From contig CAUYUJ010018473.1 of NCBI GenBank assembly GCA_963575745.1, positions 180,054 to 203,917 on the forward strand: DNA of 23,864 bases. Direction: 5' to 3'. The notes beneath the pieces are model-generated. The model was given only the letters and a program-made list of their open reading frames with translations, did no database searches and was not told where the DNA came from. The translations under genes and the position numbers were made by a program. Shown here piece by piece: positions 17,347-23,864 of this stretch. Each line of letters begins with the position of its first letter. The first letter of the stretch is position 1. This DNA is from Prorocentrum cordatum. Lineage: Eukaryota; Sar; Dinophyceae; Prorocentrales; Prorocentraceae.

Positions 17347-17688
17347 TGGCCGATCCGACCAGAAAGGACAATGTGGTGACTTTGGGTCGGTTTTGCTAAG
17401 ATTTGAAAGATATTTGACCATTCATTTTGAGAAAAGCAGATTCTTCCTCCGAGCATTAGTGTCTAAACTTCCTTCTGAGAGCAGCTCAGCTATCTAGAGA
17501 GAGTTTTACTATCGAAACATTAGGAGCAGCCGACATCACGTTGACTCCGAAAAAATGCAAATTTGACGTTTTTTCTAGAAATGCTCCCAGAAGCTGTCTG
17601 CTTCGGATTCAGAGCACTCTTACGCGTGCAATGAGCTCTACGAGGTTCCCGGCGGTGGCCAGGTTGACGGTTCACCGCCGGCGCCAGT
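17347..17688 (+). repeat. H element, 5' truncated, with 3' hairpin
   Basis: It begins TGGCCGATCCGACCAG and runs through TTGACCATTCATTTTGAG, GAGCAGCTCAGC and GAGCACTCTTACGCGTGCAA to the hairpin (arms GGCGGTGG and TCACCGCC, one G-T pair) and GCGCCAGT. Confidence 0.6.
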
Positions 17689-18002
17689 GTGAACTTTGGG
17701 GCGGTTGGGCGAAGATTGTGGAAGATTTGAACATTCATTATAAGAACTGCTATTTTTCGCACCTGTAGTGGGTTATGCCGCGTCCGCCAGTGAAATTCGC
17801 AGGTCCGTAGCTGCAGTATTACTATCAAAGCACTTGAAGGAACCGACTTTCGGTAAAAACTGAAAAACGTAATTTTTCAAGTTTTTCAGCTCACGCGTAA
17901 GAAAGCCCCCCCCCCCATGTATTTTGAGCAGCGCCGTGCAGACAAGAGCTCTACGAGGCCCCCGGCGGTAACCAGCTTGACGGTTTACCGCCGGCTCCCA
18001 GT
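17689..18002 (+). repeat. H variant, 5' truncated, hairpin with A-T in place of G-C
   Basis: It contains GTGGGTTATGCCGCGTCCGCC, seen again near 22490, and a C11 run near 17908. The hairpin arms are CCGGCGGTAA 17962-17971 and TTACCGCCGG 17985-17994, perfectly paired. It ends CTCCCAGT. Confidence 0.6.
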
Positions 18003-18066
18003 TCCGGAGCGCTGGAGAGCTGGTTGGCAAGAAAAATCTCGACGGAATTTTTGGTGACTTTTGCTC
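18003..18066 (+). repeat. S head fragment
   Basis: TCCGGAGCGCTGGAGAGCTGG and AAAAATCTCGACGGAATTTT match the S head. It is cut by a P start that lacks its first bases. Confidence 0.5.
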
Positions 18067-18901
18067 GGAGAGCTCTCTGAGAGCTACAGGGTTTTACCTC
18101 GTAGATCTCTTCGTTATTGGTGAGCTAGAGGAATTCCGGCGCGGGGTGGAGCTAGTTGGCCGACCCGACCAGAAAGGACAATGTGGCAATTTTGGGTCGG
18201 TTTTGCTAAGATTCGAAATATATTCGACAATATTTTTTTTTCAGAAAGCAGATTTTTACTCCGAGCATTAGTGTCTAAACTTCGTTCTGAGAGCAGCTCA
18301 GCTCTCTAGATAGATTTTTACTATCGAAACATAATTTGGAGGAACCAACATATGATCGACACCGAAAAGTTTGAATTTGACGTTTTTCTCGAAATGCTTT
18401 GAGAAACTCTCTGCTTCGATTCTGAGCACTCTTACGCCTTCAAGGAGCTCTACAAGGTTCCCGGCGGTGACCAGGTTGACGGTTCACCGCCGGTGCCAGT
18501 AGATTACAAGCCGGGCGGTGGTGGTGCCTGCCAGCAGCCCATCTTGGCCGTTGCACGATCCCCCCAGCGCCTCGCCGGAGGTCGCAGCGGGTCCCGCAGC
18601 GCTTCCGGCATGCGTCCACGCCTGCCTGCACGCGAGCAGGCACGTGTGGAAGCGAGCCTGGCAGTGCTTCAGACGAGCTGTAAAACGTCGCAGCGGGTCC
18701 GGGAGAGCTTCGGGCAAGCGTCTACGCGTGCCTGCACGCGCGTAGGCACGCGTGGAAGCGTTCCTGGCAGTGCTTCGGAAGCGCTGCACGGGAGCCCCCC
18801 AGAGCTCCAGAAGCGCTTCACAAGAGCGTCCGAGGGCTCGCCAGGAAAGCTTTCCGGTGTGTGTGCTCTCTTTGCTCTCCGGGTTTTGGACGCTACCAAG
18901 T
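18067..18901 (+). repeat. P copy interrupted by H, with two core regions
   Basis: The left part (18067-18095) ends CAGGGTTTT; the right part (18501-18901) begins AGATTACAAGCCGGGCGG, has two core regions (about 18605-18662 and 18712-18770, both eroded), and ends GGACGCTACCAAGT. The second core looks like a partial tandem duplication. Confidence 0.65.
18096..18500 (+). mobile_element. H element, full-length copy (405 bp), precise insertion in P
   Basis: It starts ACCTCGTAGATCTC and ends GGTGCCAGT. The hairpin is perfect: CCGGCGGTGA 18461-18470 and TCACCGCCGG 18484-18493. The flanks GGGTTTT and AGATTAC equal the uninterrupted GGGTTTTAGATTAC seen at about 9445. Together with 5511-5907 and 16282-16676 it defines the full H length. 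Confidence 0.75.
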
Positions 18902-19167
18902 TCCGGGAGAGCTCTCTGAGAGCTATAGGGCTTCAGATTAGAAGCGGGACGGTGGTGGTGCCCGCCAGCAGCCCATCTTCGCCGCTCCAGAATCCCCGCA
19001 GCAACTCGTTTGGGGTCGCAGCGGGTCCGGGAGCGTTTCCGGCACGCCTCCACGCGTACCGGCACGCGTGCAGGCACGCATGGAAGCGTGCTTGGCAGCG
19101 CTTCAGAAGGTTAACCGCCGGTTCCCAGTTGCTCTCCGGTGCTCTCCGGGCTTTGGACGCTACAGTT
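18902..19167 (+). repeat. P copy with H-derived tail
   Basis: It starts TCCGGGAGAGCTCTC. After the core it carries GGTTAACCGCCGGTTCCCAG, a piece of an H or S terminal hairpin, and then GCTCTCCGG twice. It is nearly identical to the next copy. Confidence 0.7.
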
Positions 19168-19434
19168 TCCCGGAGAGTTCTCTGAGAGCTATGGGGCTTC
19201 AGATTAGAAGCCGGACGGTGGTGGTGCCCGCCAGCAGCCCATCTTCGCCGCTCCAGAATCCCCGCAGCAACTCGTTTGGGGTCGCAGCGGGTCCGGGAGC
19301 GTTTCCGGCACGCCTCCACGCGTACCGGCACGCGTGCAGGCACGCATGGAAGCGTGCCTGGCAGCGCTTCAGAAGGTTTACCGTCGGTTCCCAGTTGCTC
19401 TCCGGTGCTCTCCGGGTTGTGGACGCTACCAAGT
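19168..19434 (+). repeat. P copy, tandem twin of 18902-19167
   Basis: It has the same hybrid tail (GGTTTACCGTCGGTTCCCAG) and the same core variant (CCTCCACGCGTACCGGCACG) as the preceding copy, with very few differences. A recent tandem duplication of ~266 bp is the simplest reading. It ends GGACGCTACCAAGT. Confidence 0.75.
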
Positions 19435-19499
19435 ACCTCGTAAACCTGGCTCTTCGGCATCGATGAGCTAGAAGAATTCCGGCGCGGGGTTGAGGTAGT
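19435..19499 (+). mobile_element. h element, complete, at a P-P junction (65 bp)
   Basis: It starts ACCTCGTAAACCTGGCTC and ends TTGAGGTAGT. The flanks ACCAAGT and TCCGGG give ACCAAGTTCCGGG, which is found uninterrupted at about 18895. So even the short form sits in a precise position after a T. Confidence 0.6.
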
Positions 19500-19659
19500 T
19501 CCGGGGGGGCTCTCTGAGAGCTAGAGGGTTTTAGTCCCACCAGCCCTTTAGGGCGTAGGTGGTCTAGGTAGTTTCCTCTGCCAACCCCCTTCTTCCCCTT
19601 CGGGGAGGGGTTTACCCCTCCCCTTACCCCTCCCCACTGACCTGGACGGGGCCGGTCGC

Positions 19660-20665
19660 GAGGTGTCAGAGCGTCCAAGATGGCCCAAGACAGCTCCAAG
19701 AGCGAACAGGCGAGAAAACACAAAACATTGATTTTACCTAGGTTTTGGAAGGATTTTGGCATCTTGGGGGGGCCCAAGAGGCGACTCGAGGCACTCTGGA
19801 GGGGCGGGGCTAATAAGCAACCCCCCCTTCTTTGATAGATCTCCTCCAAGATGGCCCAAAGAGCGCCCCGAAGGCTCCCAAGAGCGCCCCAAGAGCGCCT
19901 CAAGAGGGCCCCAAGAGACCCCAAGAGGCCCCCAAGAAGCCTCCAAGACGTTGCCAAGAGACCCCCAAGAGGCCCCAAGAGAGTCCAAGATGACCCAAGA
20001 CGGCTCCAAGAGCGAAAAGGCGAGAAAGCAACAAACATTGATTTTACCTAGGTTTTGGAAGGATTTTGGCTTCTTGGGGCGCCCAAGAGGCGACTCGAGG
20101 CACTCTAGAGGGGCAACGATAATTGGGGACCCCCTCTTCTGTGATCGATCTCCTGCAAGATGGCCCCAAGAGCGCCCCGAAGGCTCCCAAGAGCGCCCCA
20201 AAAGCGCCCCGAGAGCGCCCCAAGAGGCCCCAAGAGGCGCCCAAGAGGCCTCCAAACGGCTCCCAAGAGACCCCCAAGAGGCCCAAGAGGCTCCCAAGAC
20301 GGCTCCAAGAGCGAAAAGGCGAGAAAACAAAAAACATTGATTTTACCCAGGTTTTGGAAGGATTTTGGCTTCTTGGGGGGGCCCAAGAGGCGACTCGAGG
20401 CACTCTAGAGGGGCAGCGCTAATTGGGGACCCCCCCTTCTTTGATAGATCTCCTCCAAGATGGCCCCAAGAGCGCTTCGAAGGCTCCCAAGAGCGCCCCA
20501 AGAGAGCCCCAAGAGGGCCCCAAGAGGCCCCAAGAGGCCCCCAAGAGGCCTCCAAGAGGCCCCCAAGAGACCCCCAAGAGGCCACAAGAGGCTCCCCGAG
20601 ATACGCAAGAGGCCCCCGGGACCGCCAAGAGACCCCAAGGACGGCCCAAGAGGCCCCCAAGCTCG
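19660..20665. repeat. Three ~300 bp tandem units rich in CCAAGAGG
   Basis: ACATTGATTTTACC recurs at 19725, 20035 and 20334 (spacing 310 and 299). Each unit has GGTTTTGGAAGGATTTTGGC, GGCGACTCGAGGCACTC, TTTGATAGATCTCCTCC-like text and then degenerate 8-9 bp CCCAAGAGG repeats. Long open frames on both strands (PKRPPRG-type on +, LLGASWG-type on -) arise because the short repeats lack stops. They have no complex domain, and I do not call them genes, although a repeat-coded protein cannot be excluded. Confidence 0.7.
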
Positions 20666-20668
20666 CAA

Positions 20669-20893
20669 TTGTCCTCCTCCTCCTCCTCCTCCTCCTTTCT
20701 TCCTCCTCCCTCCTCCCCCTCCCCCTCCTCCTCCTCCTCCTCCTCCTCCTCTCCTTTTCCTCCTTCTCGTCCTCCTCGTCCTCGCAGTCCTCCATCTCCT
20801 CCTCCTTCTATTCCTCCTCCTCCTCCTCCTGCTCCTCCTCCTGCTCCTCCTCTTCCTCCTCCTACTCCGACGACGACGGCTCCTCCTACATCC
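20669..20893. repeat. TCC-rich polypyrimidine microsatellite
   Basis: Long runs of TCC with CCC and TTCC interruptions make an almost pure pyrimidine + strand for ~220 bases. The frames encode Ser, Pro or Leu runs on + and Gly/Glu/Arg on -, so apparent ORFs here are artefacts of composition. Confidence 0.85.
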
Positions 20894-21318
20894 TCCCCCT
20901 CTTGGGGTATATGGCGGCTCACCCCGCCCTTTGTTCTTCTGCATGCTCCCCCGCTTCCCTCATAACCTCCACTCCCCTGGGACTCATTTCTGGACGGGCT
21001 GGTGGGGATACGCGAAGCGTCTAGAATTTAGAAGCCGGACGGTGGTGGTGCCCGCCAGCAGCCCATCTTTGCCGCTCCAGAATCCCCGCAGCAGTTCGCC
21101 CGTGCCGGCAGCTGGTTCGGGGGCGCTTCCAGCACGCGTCCACGCGTGCCTGCACGCGTGCAGGCACGCATGGAAGCGTTCCTGGCAGCGCTTCAGAGGC
21201 GCTGCACGGGAGCCCCCCAGAGCTCCACAAGCGCTTCACGGGAGCGTCGGACGGCTCGCCAGGAAAGCTTTCCGGCGTGTGTTCTCTTTGCTCTCCGGGT
21301 TTTGAACGTTGCCAAGTT

Positions 21319-21551
21319 TCCCGGGGAGCTCTCTGAGAGCTGGAGGGTTACGGTGGTGGTGCCCGCCAGGAGCTCCTCCATGGCGGTCCACGTCCGCCGC
21401 GGCATTTCGCCCGAGCCAGCAACTGGTTCCGGGGCGATTCCATCAGGTGTCCACGCGTGCCTGCACGCGTGCAGGCACGCGTGGAAGCGTTCCTGACAGG
21501 GCTCCAGAAGCGCCGCAGGGGAGCCCCCCAGAGCTCTCCAGAAAAGATGTT
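21319..21551 (+). repeat. P copy with internal deletion and perfect palindrome
   Basis: It starts TCCCGGGGAGCTCTC and skips GCTTTAGATTAGAAGCCGGA (GGAGGGTTACGGTGGTGG). It has the perfect 34 bp palindrome at 21451-21484 and is cut at AAAAGATGTT by an ACCTCG head. Confidence 0.7.
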
Positions 21552-21674
21552 ACCTCGTAGAGCTCCTCGTACCTCGTAGAGCTCTTCGTTATACATCGTA
21601 GAGCTCCTCGGCAAGATGAGCTAAAAGGAATTCGAACGCAGGGTGGAGCAAGTACCTTCGATGAGCTAGAGGAA
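21552..21674 (+). repeat. Cluster of h heads
   Basis: ACCTCGTAGAGCTCCTCGT, ACCTCGTAGAGCTCTTCGTTAT and ACATCGTAGAGCTCCTCGG follow one another; the third runs to GGAGCAAGT, then a short piece of head (CGATGAGCTAGAGGAAT) follows. Confidence 0.55.
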
Positions 21675-21781
21675 TGGCGCCGGCCGTGAACCGTCAACCT
21701 GGTCACCGCCGGGAACCTCGTAGAGTTTCTTGCACTCGTAAGAAAGCTCAGGATCGGAGCGGGGAGCTTCTGGGAGCTTTT
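21675..21781 (-). repeat. H element 3' end, reverse orientation
   Basis: TGGCGCCGGCCGTGA, the loop ACCGTCAACCTGG and TCACCGCCGGGAACC are followed by CTCGTAGAGTTTCTTGCACTCG and GAAAGCTCAGGATCGGAGC, the reverse complement of the H 3' part. One arm base is mismatched. It is cut by the next P start. Confidence 0.6.
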
Positions 21782-22142
21782 TCCCGGAGAGCTCTCTGAG
21801 AGCTATAGGGCTTCAGATTAGAAGCCGGTCGTTGGTGGTGCCCGCCAGCAGCCCATCTTCGCCGCTCTAGAATCCTCGCAGCAGTTCGTTTGAGGTCGCA
21901 ACGGGTCCGGGAGCGTTTCCGGCACGCGTCCACGCGTGCCTGCACGCGTGCAGGCACGCATGGAGGCGTGCGTGGCAGCGATTTCGAAGCTCTTCAGGCG
22001 TGCCTGCACGTGTGCAGGCACGCATGGGGGCGTGCCTGGCAGCGCTTTCGAAGCGTTTCAGGGGAGCCCGCCAGAGCTCTCCAGAAAATATCTCCTGTCT
22101 TCGAGGGTCTCTTCGCTCTCCGGGTTTTGGATACTACCAAGT
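21782..22142 (+). repeat. P copy with duplicated core half
   Basis: It starts TCCCGGAGAGCTCTC, has the palindrome at about 21930-21963 (one mismatch) and a second half-core GCGTGCCTGCACGTGTGCAGG at about 21998-22018. It ends GGATACTACCAAGT, followed by an H head. Confidence 0.7.
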
Positions 22143-22321
22143 ACCTCGTAGAGCTCTTCGGCATCGATGAGCTAGAGGAATTCCGGCGCGGAGTGGAGCT
22201 AGTTGGTCGACCCGACGAGAAGAGACAATGTGACAGTTTTGGGGCAGTTTTCCTAAGATTTGAAAGGTATTTGACAATTCATTTTGAGAAAACCAGATTT
22301 CTCGCACCTGTAGTGGGTTAT
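22143..22321 (+). repeat. H 5' part, first of a tandem pair
   Basis: ACCTCGTAGAGCTC to GTGGGTTAT, ~179 bp. The next copy starts at once and repeats the same text to GTGGGTTAT at 22498, so the two form a direct repeat of the H 5' half. Confidence 0.65.
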
Positions 22322-22748
<427 letters not shown>

Positions 22749-23609
22749 ATGGGCGCCGGCGGTAAACCGTCAACCTTTCTTACCGCCGGGGGACTCGTAG
22801 AGCTTCCTGACTATATATAATGTAGAAAATAAATTGCAGAGAACGAATAGTTTTTTTCAGTCCAAGCGATTTCAGACCTCTCGATGCAACAGCCGAACGC
22901 CCCCTGATGCTTCTGGATTGTCTTCTGTACGAGCTCTGTAGCTCTGCTACAGCCCGAGTTACGTGCGCTAATCAACAGCACCTCTGAAGATAACTCAAAC
23001 AAAACGAATAGTTGCCTAAACCCAGCTCGAGTATCAGACCGAGTTCAGGCCTCTGAATGCGACAGGCGGACGCGTCTGATGTCTCCGAATCGATTCCTGT
23101 GATTACCAGCCCTGCAGTTCCCCTACAGCCCGAGTTAAGTGCAGAAAAACCGACAGCATCTTTCAGGATGGCTCGAACAATACGGTAGTTTTGCATACCT
23201 AATTCGAGCAGCAGACCGAGTTCCGAGCTCTGGCTTCCACAGGCGGACGCGCCTGATGTCTCTAAATCGATTGCTGTCCCCAGCAGCACTGTAGCCCCCT
23301 ACAGTCCGAGTTAAGTTTAGAAAGCGACATCTCTTCAGATGATTCGAACAATACGAATAGTTTCGCGATTCTAGCTCGGGCAGCAGGGCGAGGTCAGAGC
23401 TCTCGATTCAACAGACGAACGCGCCTCATGATTTCCAATCGATTTCTGTGACTATGAACTCTGTAGCTGCCCTACAGCTCGAGTTAAGTACAAAATACCG
23501 AGAGCGTCCAGAAGCTTTCTTCATGTGCTCCGACGATCGCCGTGCATGAAAAGAGCTCTACGAGGTTCCCGGCGGTAACCAGGTTGACGGTTTACCGCCG
23601 GTTCCCAGT
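22749..23609. mobile_element. S/H chimera with terminal hairpins at both ends and four satellite units
   Basis: The left end has ATGGGCGCC and a perfect hairpin (CCGGCGGTAA 22756-22765, TTACCGCCGG 22780-22789), then ACTCGTAGAGCTTCC. The right end has GAGCTCTACGAGG, a perfect hairpin (CCGGCGGTAA 23569-23578, TTACCGCCGG 23592-23601) and CCCAGT. So ~60 bp terminal inverted repeats enclose about four diverged satellite units (landmarks near 22845, 23006, ~23187 and 23354). Inference: an S 3' end and an H 3' end are joined in opposite directions. Confidence 0.6.
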
Positions 23610-23811
23610 TCCCGGAGAGCTCGCTGAGAGATAAAGGGCTTAAGATTAGAAGCCGGACGGTGGCGGTGCCCGCCAGGAGCTCCTTTCCGTCGCTCCACAG
23701 GCCTCGCAGCGCCTCCGGCGACCTGGCAACTGGTCCGGGGGAGCTTCCGGCAAGCTCCCACGCTTGCCTGCACGCGTGCAGGCACGCATGGAGGCGTTTT
23801 TTCCCGGAGGG
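23610..23811 (+). repeat. P copy, short form
   Basis: It starts TCCCGGAGAGCTCGC and has GATTAGAAGCCGGACGG. The palindrome region is at about 23758-23791 (arms CCACGCTTGCC and GGCACGCATGG). It is cut at GGCGTTTT by the next P start. Confidence 0.7.
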
Positions 23812-23864
23812 CTCGCTGAGAGCAGAAGCCGGACGGTGGTGGTACCCGCCAGGAGCTCTTCCAC
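23812..23864 (+). repeat. P copy, 5' end at the window edge
   Basis: It starts TCCCGGAGGGCTCGC and continues AGAAGCCGGACGGTGGTGG with a short deletion (GAGAGCAGAAGCC); it leaves the window. Confidence 0.65.

Larger units (their letters stand above)
19535..21024. mobile_element. E element: ~1.49 kb insertion with inverted repeats and a 3' mini-hairpin
   Basis: CCCACCAGCCC (19536-19546) and GGGCTGGTGGG (20996-21006) are perfect 11 bp inverted repeats. Outside the right one lies ACGC-GAA-GCGT (21010-21020), which contains GCGAAGC, known as an unusually stable DNA mini-hairpin, then CTAG. It begins TC and has CTAG behind a hairpin, as in Helitrons, but the exact ends are uncertain because AG is present on both sides. 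Inside are three ~300 bp tandem units and a TCC tract. No transposase is visible. Confidence 0.55.
19500..21318 (+). repeat. P copy interrupted by the E element
   Basis: The left part ends GAGGGTTTTAG (19534) and the right part begins AATTTAGAAGCCGGACGG (21025). The normal text is TTTTAGATTAGAAGCC. The right part has a core at about 21138-21171 (one mismatch) and ends GAACGTTGCCAAGT. Confidence 0.7.

Noticed and set aside
19199-20038. 279-residue open frame on the - strand across P, E boundary and tandem units
   Set aside because: It runs across an insertion junction between two unrelated repeats, so it cannot be an evolved gene.
20460-21305. 281-residue open frame on the + strand
   Set aside because: It is made of the CCAAGAGG repeat, the TCC tract and a P copy joined in frame by chance; it crosses the E boundary.

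Overview
The window looks like gene-poor, repeat-dense nuclear DNA of a eukaryote, probably a unicellular alga or other protist. Reasons: there are no prokaryotic operons; a decayed Mutator-like (MULE) transposase is present; there are (TA)n, poly(A), (GA)n and (TCC)n tracts and a ~178 bp satellite; and one region translates to Pro/Arg/Lys on one strand and Gly/Trp/Leu/Ser on the other. That last type of low-complexity ORF reminds me of dinoflagellate assemblies, but this is a weak impression and the lineage cannot be fixed from the sequence. No intact gene, rRNA or tRNA is supported.

Region 1 (1-3100) is a decayed MULE-type transposase locus on the + strand. It has an N-terminal zinc-binding-like part broken across three frames (3-688), a GA-rich interruption, a catalytic core with the second catalytic Asp, the C..H motif and the Glu (1315-2172), and a frameshifted C-terminal remnant with an in-frame stop. 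Regions of polypurine and GAAAC repeats follow (to ~3400).

Region 2 (3680-23864, 85% of the window) is a nested mosaic of short non-autonomous elements that I name here for convenience. P (~250-360 bp, starts TCCCGG, ends CCAAGT) carries a near-perfect 34 bp palindrome; about 27 copies are seen and all but one are on the + strand. H (~395-405 bp full length, starts ACCTCGTAGAGCTC, ends GCCAGT) has a 10 bp GC-rich hairpin just before its 3' end. h (~61 bp, starts like H, ends GCTAGT) is a short relative. S (~1.4-1.9 kb, starts AACTCGTAGAGCTTCC, ends with the same hairpin and CCCAGT) carries 6-9 tandem units of a ~178 bp satellite. E (~1.49 kb, inverted repeats CCCACCAGCCC, 3' mini-hairpin ACGCGAAGCGT) carries three ~300 bp tandem units and a TCC tract.

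The elements are inserted in each other. Several filled and empty sites can be compared inside the window; each shows insertion directly after a T with no target-site duplication longer than one base. P, H and S share a design: an inverted repeat near both ends, a short 3' tail with a hairpin, and a terminal AGT. A block of ~2.6 kb (8.95-11.56 kb) is duplicated at 11.9-14.44 kb; the copies differ by one satellite unit and a 47 bp deletion. The most interesting hypothesis is a family of non-autonomous elements moved by one unseen enzyme (Helitron/Helentron-like, crypton-like or another mechanism without target duplication), one branch of which carries a satellite array.
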